DNA from: Trichobilharzia szidati
Taxonomy: Eukaryota; Platyhelminthes; Trematoda; Strigeidida; Schistosomatidae
Assembly: GCA_944472155.2 (NCBI GenBank)
Contig: OX235279.1
Span: forward strand, 160,912,199-160,976,198
Length of the DNA: 64,000 bases
Direction of reading: 5' to 3'
Under the pieces are notes generated by a model. The model made no database searches, was not told the DNA's origin, and worked only from the letters and a program-made list of their open reading frames with translations. The position numbers and the translations under genes were made by a program. Below are positions 42,590 through 54,224 of this stretch, piece after piece (position 1 is the first letter of the stretch; each line of letters begins with the position of its first letter).

Positions 42590-43495
42590 CAAAGGAAGGC
42601 GACAAATTTCCAGTGCTTAGCGCCTAAGAGCAACTCAAATCAAGAGAAGAAGGAAGATTTTTATGCTCAGTTGCAAGCAAGGATAGAAAAAATCTCAAGT
42701 AGCAACATTAGAATGCTTATATGCTTTATGAATGCCTAATTGGGATCAGATAAAACGGCCGTCGAGAAATGAATGGGAATGGAGACCTCTTAGTAAGCTT
42801 TTGCGCTTTCAATGGTTCGGTGATTGGAGGCAGCGCGTACAAGCACAAGACTATATTCACTAGGTAACACGGATTTCTCCTGACGGTCACATCAGGAACC
42901 AGTTACACCTCAACTCATTATGGCAAGGAAGTGCAGATGGACAAAATCTAATGAAGAGGGGCAGATGTGGGTTTAGATCATTATCTAGTTCAACGAACCT
43001 TCGAGGTGAAGCTGATCTCATGAAAACAAATGGAGACAGACCACCAAAAATGCGACTACAAAAGATCTTCGTTGCAGCCATTCCAGCAAAGTCGGAAACG
43101 CTACGTGATATCACTGAAGGAACCTGTGTATGTGTGGAAGAACACTGGAACTCTCTGAAGAGTATGTTCAAGGAAACGTGTAGAAGAAAGAAGAAACAAA
43201 ACAAGGAATGGCTGTCAACCGATACGTAACTGGCGGCTGATAGAAGAGAGGAGGATTGTGAAAGAGACGATGACTCAATGCAAAGATGGGCAACAGAAGA
43301 ATAAGCTGAGTTCAGTGTGCACTGCACTGAATAAACAAGGGGAGAATTGTGTTAGGAAAGATAAATACAATTCTATGACACGTCGGTTGACAACTAAAGC
43401 AAAACAGGCGGGCGGCAGACAAAAAAGACCTCAGGACATTATTTCAGATAGCCAGGTCTCTATCCGTGAAGATATCAACCTAGATGATTAAATCA
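42590..43495 (+). pseudogene. RTE LINE endonuclease domain region
   Basis: Readable blocks: KEDFYAQLQARIEKISSSN and ICFMNA.LGSD (the equivalent of the MGDFNAxVG active-site block, with the D and N partly lost), then NTDFS and SPDGHIRNQ, and MKRGRCGFRSLSSSTNL. That corresponds to the 'GADVGSDHxLV' end of the APE-type endonuclease, where the SDH histidine is replaced. Then a basic linker (CRRKKKQNKEW, QCKDGQQKNKLS). Frames shift several times and key catalytic residues are altered. Confidence 0.65.
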
Positions 43496-43499
43496 ATAA

Positions 43500-44440
43500 A
43501 AGATGTTCAATGGAACCTTAATACCAAGGAATAGAAACAAATCAAACAATGGGCTGATCACTTTAAGGGACTCTTGAATCAACCATCACCAGCAACTCGT
43601 CCAGAAATACACCAACAACAACAACGTACACGCAGCTGCCTGTCAGTGGATATCAATCCTTCGACGAAAGTAGGAACCCTGAACTCGATCAAGGTACTGA
43701 AAGCTAGTCTATAAGACAGGAGGGCCGGGCAGGGTTCTTCTCGAAACGTTGGAAACGGACACAAGGAATGAGGTAGGTGTGCACACTCCACTATTGGAAT
43801 AGATTTGGAAGGAAGCGTAGGGGATTAACGATTGGAAGAGAGACTGTCTACTTTGTCAAGCCATCAAAGAGGGCGACTTAGAACTCTGCAATAAGTGGTG
43901 TGAAGTAATGCTGCTGTCCACGACAAGTGAAATCCCAAGTCGCATCATCCCGGTGAGAATAAAAGATTCACTGGATGCAGAACTCCGTCCGCCTGGAAAG
44001 ACAAAAACATGCGCTGATCAAATAGCAAGTCTGCTCATCATCATTGGAGAGAACATAGAATGGCACTGAGACATTTATCTCAGCTTTATCGGCCTTTAAG
44101 TGGCCTGCAACAGTGCCGACCGAGAGATAATTTGGAAACTGCTTCAAAGTTATAGCGTGCAGTGCCCAAGTCTTTGTCGACCTCACTCAACATCTGGCTT
44201 TATGATGACGTCACATGTCAGGTGATCTGCAGCGGAAAAATCAGTGAGGCATTTGAAGTGAATAAAGGAGTGAGATTAGTCTTCCTCTTATCACCGATGA
44301 TATTCTCACTTGTAGTGGGCTGGATTATGCATCAGACTCTGAGAAGCCAGGAGACAGGAATACGCCAGACAGAAGAGAGAGCTCCAGAAGATCCGGATTG
44401 CGCAGATGATTTATGTCTAATTTCACACGAACTCTAAGAA
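43500..44440 (+). pseudogene. RTE LINE reverse transcriptase region
   Basis: Blocks: PEIHQQQQRTRSCLSVDINP and TKVGTLNSIKVLKAS (domain 0). Then, with stops, come KRFTG...SNSKSAHHHWREHRMALRH. The last frame (44162-44437) reads LYDDVTCQVICSGKISEAFE, VNKGVRLVFLLSPMIFSLVV (motif B, GVRQGCLLSP in active elements), GWIMHQTLRSQETG and DPDCADDLCLISHE (motif C, here CADD instead of the usual F/YADD). Pseudogene. Confidence 0.75.
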
Positions 44441-44449
44441 CTGCAGGCG

Positions 44450-45140
44450 AAAAGCGACAGACTGGCAGAAGAAGTAGACAGCGAAGATAGGGCTAAACAC
44501 AAAGTGAACACAAAGAAGATGGAGTTAGTGAAGATAACCAACCAAACAACGGCAGCAACAACAACTAGCATCAATCACCATCAGCCGGAGAAATTTAAGG
44601 GAGGTACTTCATTCACTTATCTAGAAAGCATCGTTTTAACTACAGGCGGTCGGAATGAATGAAGATGTCAAAGTCGGAATCAGAAAGGCAAGATACATCT
44701 TCAACAACCTGAAAGTAGTATGGAAATCTTCTGCACTTCGCCTCACCATAAACATGAAGATTCGGATTTTCAACACCAATGTCAAGTCGGTTCCTCTATA
44801 CTGCTCATAAACTTGCACTGCGACTCACGAAATGGATTTCCAACAGGTTGCAGACTTTTTTTAACAACCGCTTTCGCTGACTCCATACTGAAGACCAAAT
44901 GGCTGGCCAGAAAGAATTAGTAGCATGAAATTCTGAAAACAGGCGAGGGCCGATTGCTCGGCAAACATGTAGGAGTAAGTTGAGATGGATCAGGCATACA
45001 CTGAAGGAACTCTCGAATGACATCGCGCGCCAGGCACTCAAGTGGAATCCAAATTAGAAGCAACGAGTGGGCCGTGTATTCAAATAGAAGAAAGCGGAGA
45101 TGTGTTGCTGAAGCTATATTTTCCACTCGGAACTCAAGGG
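44450..45140 (+). pseudogene. RTE LINE C-terminal region and tail
   Basis: Contains KSDRLAEEVDSEDRAKHKVN, NTKKMELVK, SINHHQPEKFKGGTSFTYLE, RKARYIFNNLKVVWKSSALR (across a shift), KIRIFNTNVKS and then 'ctggccagaaagaattagtagc', SGIHxRNSR and ARQALKWNPN. It ends in the LINE 3' UTR and microsatellite tail. Confidence 0.7.
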
Positions 45141-45149
45141 AATAATAAT

Positions 45150-45640
45150 AATTGGGGAAACAACGCAGGTCTGTGTTGGATGGATTACAAACACCCGTGA
45201 ACAAATAAAGCTTGAGTTCACTCTCCTATATAACTTCGTTGTGAACGGCATCCTATCCTTATGTTGTAGTCAGATGGCGTATTAATTCAAAATGAATCGT
45301 CTATTCGTATCACTTTCTCTGCAGTGTCACATTAGGGTAGCATGAGGAGTTCATTATATTTGGTGCAGACGAATATTGGATATAGCTACTTAGAATTGTT
45401 TTACTGCAACGAACGGGTGACAGTTCTTCAGAGTCGGCCATAACCGACATTTGAAGCTACAATGGATTCTCTAAGCGTAATAATAATATTAATTTATATT
45501 TGGTATAAACGGGTAAGTCTACAAGATAAAAATTTGGAAATCGGCTTCATCTTCATTTTAGATCACGAATACCGTTCATACAGAATGTTTTTCAGCTTAC
45601 GGGAGCTTACTAAATTGTTGAGCTGTCATGAGCCAGCAGT
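45150..45640. other. No supported gene
   Basis: A frame at 45462-45644 encodes a hydrophobic start (SVIIILIYIWY) but lacks further support. Confidence 0.35.
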
Positions 45641-45650
45641 TTGAAGAACG

Positions 45651-45749
45651 ATGTGTTATATATCTGTGAATTTTATCGGGTTCTGTTTAACTTTAGTTTT
45701 TTACTGTAGCTCTGTGCGACTTCCACCACAAGGCGAGATACCCGTAAGC
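45651..45749 (+). CDS. Candidate first exon with signal peptide
   Basis: ATG at 45651 opens MCYISVNFIGFCLTLVFYCS followed by SVRLPPQGEIP. That is a short start, a hydrophobic core of about 15 residues and a plausible small-residue cleavage site. The frame then meets GTAAGC, a usable splice donor, at about 45748. This resembles the short secretory leader exons seen in schistosome genes. No downstream partner exon was identified and the frame also simply continues to 45845, so it may be chance. Function unknown. Confidence 0.25.
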
Positions 45750-45939
45750 CGAAAAGTAGCAGAAGAAGATATAGTATGCTGTCATGAGCAGAACCGTATT
45801 GTGTTTATGTATACATATCTGCATGAATTTTACATTGCTGTTTAGTAAACAGATTTTAATATTCTCTTTCTCTGTTTATATCATCTATGCAACTAGCCTC
45901 TTTATCGTTTATCCAAAGCGTTTAGTGAAATTTAACACC

Positions 45940-47215
45940 TGCTCTAGTCAGTTGAGTATTTGGTTCCTTCTAGAAACAAATAGAGCGTTTCCATTGTTTG
46001 TGGAATCAGTGGAATTTAACAGTTCGTATAGCGAGCGTCTGAACCCTATAATGGAGTTTCAAATTCTGGTTTCTAGGGGTAAACTTTTCCATACTTAAGA
46101 ATGCATGGATGTAAAACGTTTTCATGGAGTGATGTAGCAGCCTTACGGTGAGAACTGTGTGTTCTTACCGCTTGAGAATGAACGAAGTAGATCCAGCCAC
46201 ATGTTTCCAGGTTGAATTGTAGGTTCCATAAAATGGCCACATAGTCGCTTTATCTAATTCGTTAGGGAAAACACTGGGGGTACCCTGAGTAATCACAATG
46301 GAATGTATGAGGTACTTTGGGGTCGTTAGCAAAAATGAATGGTTCACCAAGTGAGAAACAAGTTCATGTATCATCGACGTATATCATAAATAAGAGGGGC
46401 CCTGTGACTATCTCGAACTACACCGAAAGTGATATAACTAGTTTTGGAAGTCAAAGACCTAAGTGTATTTGGTAACTTTTGTTAAGGAATGATTCAGGTC
46501 ATCCCAATAGTGGGTCACATATTCCTAAGGAATTCAGCTTATACATTATCGGCAGGCAGTCGGCACGGTGAAATGCCTCAGAAATGGCAGGGTGTATGAC
46601 GAGTACTAGCCGTCGTTATCAACAGCTATTGGTCACGAAATTGTAGAAATCTAGGTGATAGACCAAGTTAGATCGAGATTTTAGGAATCTAAGCTGGTCA
46701 AAACTCAAAATATTGCATTTAAGCATTTATTTGAGGATGTTTCCCTTAACCAGGCTTTCTATAATTCTAAATTATATATGTGTGATACTGATTGGCCTGT
46801 AGTTATTGACTTCCCTTTTTCTGGCCACATTTGCGTTTGGGAATAATAAATGTCGTTTCCCATCTATCCGGGTGACTTTGAGTTCCTATGGACATTTTGA
46901 AGACATTAAGCAGTAACATGGAAATATCAGGACCAACATATCTATAGGAAGACGATGGTATACCACCAGCACCAGAAGCACTGGAGCTTTCGACGGTTCT
47001 AATTGCTTGGTCTATGTGTGCGAACCCAACGGTGCTAGTTTACTTTGTTGTGGGAAAGGAGGGAAGTTGCATCATATCAGTAGAGTGTATGCTAAAAGGT
47101 GGGATTGTGAGCTTGGGGCAGTTAACTGCAAGTGTCTTGTTTAGTAATTTACATATTTCTGCACAGCTGTTGTTGATGAGATAAGAAATATTAGGGTATG
47201 TGCGATTTAGCCGCT
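45940..47215 (-). pseudogene. CR1/jockey-like LINE RT fragment
   Basis: Minus strand: linker KKRLNRTYPNISYLINNSCA, then RT domain 0 (AIRTVESSSASGAGGIPSSS, ISMLLLNVFKMSIGTQSHPD, RWETTFIIPKRK), LDFYNFVTNS, and ISEAFHRADCLPIMYKLNSL as decayed motif A. Motif C follows, VTGPLLFMIYVDDT at about 46405-46370 with YVDD preserved. Stops occur between blocks. Confidence 0.7.
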
Positions 47216-47640
47216 TCTTAAGAATTTCTGTAAGAGCATACACTTTAGCAGGTCTGTAATTCGAAGAATTTTGCCGGTCTCCACCCTTGAAGATTGGAGA
47301 AATGACGGCTCTCTTCCTCTCCTTCTGCAGTTTTAATGAATCCATGAAGTGTCGGAACAGAAGAATCAAGGGTCTCTACAGGATTTCAGCACGCTGTTTC
47401 ACAACATGCGGCTGAATGCCGTCAGAAGTGGGGGGGCATTTCAGAGTTGAGTTTTCGTCGCTTCCTCAGTATCGTTGAGGGGCTTATTTGAAGTGTACTC
47501 GTTGGGGTTTCACCTGTTAGGTCGAAAGTGCAGTCATTATGGTCTGTGCTGGTAATACCCACAGGTCGGTTGATCAGCTGACTCCAGCCTCGTACCTTTA
47601 AAATACTAGGCGCTGGTGAGATGCCTTTCTGTTGCGCGTT
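47215..47640 (-). pseudogene. CR1/jockey-like LINE RT start, second copy
   Basis: Minus strand: TSDGIQPHVVKQRAEIL, a stop, RPLILLFRHFMDSLKLQKER, KRAVISPIFKGGDRQNSSNY, RP. This is RT domain 0-1, ending at the YRP motif. It then joins the pre-RT linker of the neighbouring fragment, so two partial copies of similar LINEs abut in the same orientation. Confidence 0.7.
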
Positions 47641-47649
47641 ATTTGGTGA

Positions 47650-48040
47650 TCATCTGTCATGGGCATCATTCTTGACTAATACTAGTATACAGCCTTGTAG
47701 CTTTGAGAAAGAAGAAAACAGAAGTACTTTGAGGGTGATTAGTTGGCTAAGACTGTACTCAGGGACTACACTTTAAACGTAAAGAAGTGGGCACGAAACG
47801 ATACGGGCAAAGGTAATAAATCATCAAACAACATGAGTAGATTATAGTGCATGAGTATATTGACAGAAGTTCATCAAACTAAAGTAAGTGACCCTCAGCA
47901 TCCATACAAACTTATCTGTCTATATGAAAATATATTTATTTGTTTGAATAACATTCAATGGTCGGTCGCTTATGACTGTTAAAATGAAAACGTACCCCAC
48001 AACATAACAAACGGTTTATAAACACAGATATTTATTATTA
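47650..48040. other. No supported gene
   Basis: No recognised signal, other than an ATT run (48019-48044) that immediately precedes the candidate exon. Confidence 0.45.
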
Positions 48041-48047
48041 TTATTGC

Positions 48048-48291
48048 AGTGCTATAGCTTCAGACAGATTGCTACGCGCACCTCACAGCACCGTCACATG
48101 TATAACTACTTTGATGAGTATGGATATAATTGCTCATACTTACATAAAAACGATAGTTTACACATGTGGAGACCGTTGATTGCTACTGAGATTAATACCG
48201 ATGCAACGGATGTATATTATGAATGTGAACTCCCAAAGGATAACCAAACTATTATCTGTAAACAAAGATTATATTGTGTCATCTTTTGCCT
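48048..48291 (+). CDS. Candidate internal exon, unknown protein
   Basis: A ...ATTATTATTATTGCAG acceptor at about 48047 opens a frame of 81 codons: CYSFRQIATRTSQHRHMYNY, FDEYGYNCSYLHKNDS, LHMWRPLIATEINTDATDVY, and YECELPKDNQT. GTAAGC at about 48292 could be the donor. The composition (aromatic and cysteine-rich, few runs) looks coding. I do not recognise the domain, and no partner exons were found. The solo LTR at 48375 lies just downstream. Confidence 0.35.
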
Positions 48292-48374
48292 GTAAGCATT
48301 CAGTGATAAGTGCTGTCAAAAACGTTGTCAGAAGAATGTGCAGTAGCCAGAAGATGAATCTCCGGAACTTAGAA

Positions 48375-48689
48375 TGTAACGACAGAAGACAAGGGCCAGG
48401 AGTTTTTTATGGATTTTTATATACGTTATTGTTGGCTGAGAAGCAACGCCTTCCGATTGGTAGTTTTCTTGCTGGGAGTTATTCCGTCATCTCTTTGTGG
48501 CCGTTTCTTAGAAAGTCAGACCATATATCTGCGAATCGTATCTGCCCACGTCAAGTCTGCTGTGATTGGTTGGTGAGTTATTCAAGGTTAAGCTTTGTTA
48601 TTGTAAATTTCTTATAGCCCCGATTCGGCACGTAAACAATGATGTCAACTGTTGTTTACAATTTTGGCTAGGAGACGGTTCTTAACACA
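48375..48689 (+). repeat. Solo LTR with AGAA target duplication
   Basis: It begins TGTAACGACAGAAGACAAG and ends GGTTCTTAACACA, 315 bp. AGAA at 48371-48374 and 48690-48693 is the target duplication. The same ends and several internal blocks (CTTCCGATTGG, TCTGCTGTG) are found in the split copy at 29227-30390. Confidence 0.85.
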
Positions 48690-48699
48690 AGAATACTAT

Positions 48700-50695
48700 T
48701 CGAAATATACACTGGCTTCCTCGATTTCATTGCAAATGGTTTTAAAGAAAGGACAGTGAGTCGAAGATTTATCGATCAGCCAAGTATAAGACAACATAGC
48801 AAGTTAATTACGCAGCAGCTTAGCCATCTGATTCTCAGTTAGTTACTACCAATACACTAAAAATGTCTACAAATAACTTCAGTATGATATACATTAATAC
48901 TTCTGATCGCACTGCTCATGTCTTTGTCAAAAAGTGAACGTCTAGGCCATGAGAGGCATTGTTGTCTACAACGAACAGAAACTGGTTCAAGTAGACACAC
49001 TTAGTGTTCGCTGTCACTGAAACTTGTTAACTAGCGACCCTCATGTGCTGTGCCAGAAGTATATCCACTGTCACAAAAACGGTTTGATGGAGTGGCTGAA
49101 AACATGTTATCCGGCTAAAAGAAGAATAGCTTTATTCTGAAAAGCGCGTTAGGCACAATACAGAATTTTCAAGGATTCTCACGACAATATATTTTTCTGC
49201 TTGTCCAGAATCTTGTAATCACGTAATAACCGATAATATATAGTTCAAAGCATTGTTGTTCTACCCGAAGCACGTTCCAGTAACATTCCACAATGTTGTC
49301 TCTGCATTTCCTTCAAAAATTTCCTAGAGATAGATGGAAGCGTATTTGAAATTGTGTTCGAGTATAGATATCCTGTAGTTGTGGTAGTTGGGTGATTGCA
49401 AATAAAGGAAGCTGAGTAAGTACGGTGAATTGTGATGGGTGGAAAATTTAGGTGACCCAGTTGCTTAGGTGGGCCAGCCATGAAGTCTCAGTCATAATCA
49501 AGTGGCCACAAATTAGTGTGTAGGTGTTCTGCATTCAAAAATAGGGAAATCTTTCTAGTATGTGCCCATTAGCCATTGGTTCGTGATTCTTAGGTTGACA
49601 CAGGGATGCTACCGTCACTGAGTAGTGTTTTTAAATTCCGACACCCACAAAGACCTCATCCTCTGAAAGGTCTCAGCCTTGTTGGGAGGCTACCAAGGAT
49701 GCGAAAATAAGTAATGCACTCCCCACCTTTAGTCGTACTGCGGTCATTACGATAAATATTGTACTCGTCTGACTGGTAGTTCAATTTCTTATGTCCCATG
49801 AATGTTGGGTTTCCGTAATTAGGATGCAACAAGGATTAATGAGACAGGCGTATTTCGCCTGAAACAGAACCACAATTGAAAAGATAGGGACAAAAGTGGG
49901 CTGGATTGTAGGAAATGTGTACAGTCTCTCTAAGAATAGAGGCGGATGAGCCCAGACAGCCATTACTACAAAATTGGCTTCTGAAGTCGCTTACGATGAC
50001 GGATATCGAGAAGGTCATATTGTCATGGTGGGTGGTGACTAGTGTTGTATGATCCCGATGTCACATCTACCTCATCACACGTCTCCATAACTGATTTAGA
50101 GTTCAGCAAAGTTCCGGTCTTATTTCTCCAGATTTCCTCACACATACCTCCAACTAACTTGCTGGCATATCACCAAGGCAGTTAGTTAATGACAGGTGAA
50201 TCTAAGAAGTTTGAGGGAGTAGTGCTATTAGAAGTTAATTAGTGGTAGATCGTTTCAACTCTTCCTAAAGTTGTTTGGACGGACAGATTTCTTTTTTATT
50301 TTCATCTGTTGACGTGTTGAAGTGGATCAAATATAACTTCCGAAAGTTCACACTGGAACTAACAAAGCCACCAAATATGGCGTTCAAAAGTTAACCGTGG
50401 TATATAACTCAGTACATAATCAAGTGATTTTCGTCCTCGTAACCGAAGATAAAAACAAGAATCATAGCGGATCAGTGGCGAAGTGTGCCAAGAAATAGGT
50501 GGTCAGCATGCTCACAACAGTGTTTCTTGAAAATTACAGTGAGAATATGTCTGGGAGGTGAGTGACATAGACGGCTATAGAATGTGCTGCATACAGTTTC
50601 AAGCGATTATCTTCAAACTCCTAAACCGGCTGCTCGACTGGGACCAAGGACGAATCAAAACAGTAAATTGATCGTCTAAAACATTAGATACATTT
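48700..50695. other. No supported gene
   Basis: About 2 kb without recognised domains, SINEs or LTR edges. Open frames such as 49245-49481 (minus) and 49781-49963 (minus) lack any motif. It may be an unclassified LTR-element interior upstream of the repeat at 50700. Confidence 0.45.
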
Positions 50696-50699
50696 TGAG

Positions 50700-51040
50700 A
50701 ACGAAGCGATAGAAAGCACTGTGACCGCACGAACGAGTCATGACACCTCGTTAAACGGTCTGGATGCTTGACCGCTTAGCTTCACCTTGGAGAATCGACT
50801 TAAACAGAGGATGTCAGCATCTAGCGTTGATTTAGGGGTGCTGTAGATGAATAATTATTAATAATAACTGATAACCTGTGAAACTGCCTCCCAACCCAGG
50901 GGGGTGGTGTGGACCCCAAGATGGAATGAGCAGGTGATAAAGTTCTAAAGATTCCACCATAAGTAGAACTTTTCTGATGGTTACGATGACAATGAACTAT
51001 CTTATGGTCGTCAGCCTATACTAATGTGTTGTATGCACAA
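50700..51040 (+). repeat. LTR-type repeat, related to 41390-41715
   Basis: CTGGATGCTTGACCGC, TCGACTTAAACAGAGG, 'tcagcatc', a G-run at 50900-50905, and further downstream similarity match the reverse complement of 41390-41715. Boundaries not resolved. Confidence 0.45.
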
Positions 51041-51044
51041 GGAT

Positions 51045-51910
51045 TAGTCAGTTGGTTCTCGCGATGTTTCGCTTCTTGTTCATTGTGTATAGCACCCGGA
51101 AAAGAGAACAGTAATGCTGAGAACCACTTCGATAAGTGCTACCAAAATTAATGGTTGATTCAGGACTAACACAGTGCGAGTTAAGTGCGAAAAGATGGAA
51201 ACTTGGATAAAAGGTTGATTTCTTGCAGTACTCCAGAAGGTGTATGCAAATCAACGATGGGAAAAAGATTCCGTTTTTGACAAGGGAAGCAACCAGAAAG
51301 AATCCACATAAATGAAGAAAAGAAACATGAGCACAAGAGGTCCCTTTTTCCGAAAATATTGGGGCATTTTGGCTCACCATGTAAAAGAAGTATAAAGGTG
51401 CTTTGAGAACTCCTCAGTTTGTCCAAAACGTGTTTACTCTGTGTTTCTTTGGTGACCCCTGTTGTCTTTGTGGCGCTGATTAACTCTTCTAGTGCCAGTG
51501 GTTCATTTCATACAGAATGCAGAATTTTATCTTGTGACTACGGACTTGAAAAGACCCATCGTATTGACAATGTACAGCATCACATGAAGACGTTTTAAGA
51601 CATGGTTGAAAAGCATGTCTATGGCACAATGGGAGGAGTCTTTTAGAAACCGAACTTTCTGTCAAAACGACTACACAAATTAATGACCAAGGGCTTTCAG
51701 TACTGTAGGAAACCAATGATGTTTATGAACCTATGTTTGTGAAAGCACAGCAATGGAAAATGAAGAAGGGCATACCTATTCGAATAAACGGAAGAGTATT
51801 CATCAATCCATGGATGAAGTAAGACTTGCGAATTTTGGAGAAGATATAGTCCCTACTTGTTTGTTCGTTCCATCCTTCTGAGTTCCTTAATTATCTACAA
51901 CATCTGAGTA
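51045..51910. other. No supported gene
   Basis: Open frame 51048-51380 (minus) has no recognised domain. The first part has weak similarity to the reverse complement of about 41300-41390, continuing the repeat at 50700. Confidence 0.4.
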
Positions 51911-51914
51911 TTCA

Positions 51915-52101
51915 TTTATTTTTTGATTACAGCTTGATTCCACACCGTATTTTTTGGTACAGGTATGGAATTTTCAGCATGTGATATCGGTAGTCCAAAT
52001 TTTGCAGGTCGACCATAGATATCAGGTGTGCGTCGGCAGGGGATCGAACCCTGGACCATGTGCATAATCGGCGAGAGTCATAACCGCTGTGCCACCGACG
52101 C
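51915..52101 (-). repeat. SINE-B copy
   Basis: T-rich edge, ATTACAGCTTGATTCCACAC, the 'gaccatagatatcaggtgtgcg' body, and the tRNA-like head (GGGGATCGAACCC) ending CCACCGACGC at 52101. Its head abuts the gypsy fragment. Confidence 0.75.
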
Positions 52102-52119
52102 ACACAACACATACAATAG

Positions 52120-52830
52120 TTGTGGCAGTCCTACAGTTTCAAATGAACTCACTGCATTTGTGAGCCTGATGACGGATGAGGTATCACCTATGACTGGAGG
52201 AAAACCAGAAGGTGAAGAAAACACACCTAGGTGCCTCATAACTGTCTACTATACCAGGTCGGTTACAAGGTGGCCAGCATCAATTTTGAGGCTGTTCGTA
52301 TGCCACAGCCTCCGGAGGAATGACTACCGGTGAATCACTCCAATGTGGTTTGTTCGTTGCCTTCAGCTATCCGTGTCACGTTCTTCCATGTTGTTTTCAT
52401 GAGGGAAATAGGCTGTCGTTCTGCAGCTCAGGAGTTTAGTCAAAGCTAAAATTCAGCTGTTTCCGAGTTGCCGCCTTCACTCAGTTGTCATGGTAGATGA
52501 GCATCCAAAATTTGCAGGCAGTCTTTCCACGGAAGCGAATACGGCTAGACCAGCAGATCCATTCTGGAGGAGTATTCTTTAGGTCACTTGCTTATAATTG
52601 TTAGTTCACATGAGCGTATCAATATGGTCATGGTATTCTCGAAGAAGTCCAACCACATCTATATGATGAAAGTGGTCAAAATGTGTATCTGGAGATAGAA
52701 AATTGTCAGGAGTTCTTCTGATATATCTCTGCACTTCTGACAAGCTCAGCATGTAGGAGACCATTCCCTTACAAACCCACAAATATTAAGGCAACGAAAA
52801 TGATTAGTGATGAGCTTCACAGTAGTTTTG
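52120..52830 (-). pseudogene. Ty3/gypsy integrase fragment
   Basis: Minus strand with shifts: CxACQKCRDI at about 52745 (the end of the zinc-binding region), TPDNFLSPDTHFDHFHHIDV, VGLL (integrase core start, HxDIVGPL with its first aspartate), CRTTAYFPHENNMEER (the TTAYHPxxNGxVER motif, with the catalytic glutamate), and FSSPSGFPPV...RLTNAVSSFE, the segment after the core. Stops interrupt it. It is on the opposite strand from the gypsy RT at 40585. Confidence 0.75.
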
Positions 52831-53089
52831 ACCTCTGGGTGAAAGAAGCAGAGTAGCGTTTTGAAAATCTCGACTCCATCACCTTCAGGCCCAGTAGGAC
52901 GTAGAGTACTTGGGAAAATGTCACACGGTTAACAAATTTATTTCTATGCCCAACGGTTTCCCAACACCAAACCTATTTCATAGATAAAAAATATTTTCCT
53001 TTACGCGAAAGTAGAAATTCAGAATAATTCTTTGTGTGTGCCTTTCCTAATTTTACATCCTTTATTTTCCTATACTAATTATATCTGTT

Positions 53090-53290
53090 ATTATTATCTC
53101 TTTTCTTTCGACGATGAAACCCGGACAACTAATCGCGTTAGAGGATCAACTCCATTCACAGTAGAAACACGGTATAAACACACCGCATACTACAAACAAC
53201 ATATAATCAATCCAGAAACAATCCTTTAGGAGTCAACCAGAGCTATGACTGTCGATTGGTGGAACGGACTACGCAGAAATTTGCTGAAGA
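53090..53290 (+). repeat. Direct repeat unit 1
   Basis: Similar to 54280-54490: both contain TCAACTCCATTCAC / TCAAACTCCATTCAC, GAGTCAACCAGAGCTA / GAGTCTACCAGAGCTA, and 'gtggtgga...ctacgca'. The units flank a LINE fragment. Confidence 0.55.
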
Positions 53291-53299
53291 CCGGGAACC

Positions 53300-54115
53300 T
53301 TCACCTCAAAAACAAGGACGAGAACAAAGGAAGACTCCGACAGATTGCAGGCTGACCTGCAAACTCTGGGAGATTGGGCTCTGGCTAAAGGAATGCCTTT
53401 CAACCTAAAGAAGTGCAGAGTAGTGCAACTTCATTCCGGCAGGTCACAGAGTGTAAATTACACCCTTGGTGGCCAGAACTTGAGTTGTGTGCCATCAAAA
53501 CGCGACCTAGGTCTTATTTTAACAGATAAGCTAGACACCAGTGTAAATTACATGAGGGACGTTGCCAAAGCTTATGCAACTGTACACTTTATGTATAGGC
53601 AGCTGGGAACTCTTACTCCCGTAATATTCTTAAGGTTGTATACGACATACGTGAGGCCACTCCTTAAGGTGAATAATATCATTGCTCCTCCGCTACTCAA
53701 AAGAGATGCTGACATTCTAGAAAGTGTCCAGAGACGAGCGACAAAATGGGTGATCGGCCTCCGCAACAAAACATATGAGGAAAGACTGAAGAAATTAAGT
53801 CTTCCACACTTAGTTACCGTAGTCACAGGGGAGACCTCATCACCGTCTATAAGATCGTAAATGACCAGGCCCACCCTAATAAAAGCATCCTGCTATTAAG
53901 TGATTATGGGCTTCCACGAGGTAACCAACTAAGGATAGCACACCAGAGACCAAAGACTCGAGTGCGTTCACATTTATTTTCGCTTCGAGTTTGCCGTCTC
54001 TGGAACGCTTTACCGGCTGCCGTAACTACAGCGCCATCTGTGTAGACTTTTAAGCGGAAGCTGGGCAATCATGCAGAAATGCATGGCTTATGTCTCAATG
54101 GCTTATCCTCTTAAA
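53300..54115 (+). pseudogene. CR1/jockey-like LINE RT thumb and C-terminus
   Basis: The plus strand, open from 53345 to 53860, reads LQADLQTLGDWALAKGMPFN, LKKCRVVQLHSG, RDLGLILTDKLDTSVNYMRD, LRLYTTYVRPLLK, LESVQRRATKWVIGLRNKTY and EERLKKLSLPHL. After a frameshift near 53826 it continues RGDLITVYKIVND, YGLPRGNQLRIAHQRPKTRV, HLFSLRVCRLWNALPAAVTT, a stop at about 54044, then FKRKLG. This is the part downstream of the RT active site. 5'-truncated and disabled. Confidence 0.85.
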
Positions 54116-54224
54116 ATTTGAAACCACACTGTCACTGGATAAGCATACAAGCTGAATCCCCACGACCTGTCCTGTCTTCTCTCACTGTACCGACTACTCT
54201 ATCTGTTCTTCAGTCACCTTTATT

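Larger units (their letters stand above)
42240..45150 (+). mobile_element. RTE-type LINE, nearly full length, degenerate
   Basis: 5' UTR at 42250-42400 matches 19850-20040. Endonuclease remnants lie at 42420-43070, RT at 43490-44440, and the thumb and C-terminus at 44450-45110. The 3' end 'gttgctgaagctatattttccactcgg' is followed by AATAATAATAATT at 45137. It is the most complete LINE here. Confidence 0.8.
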
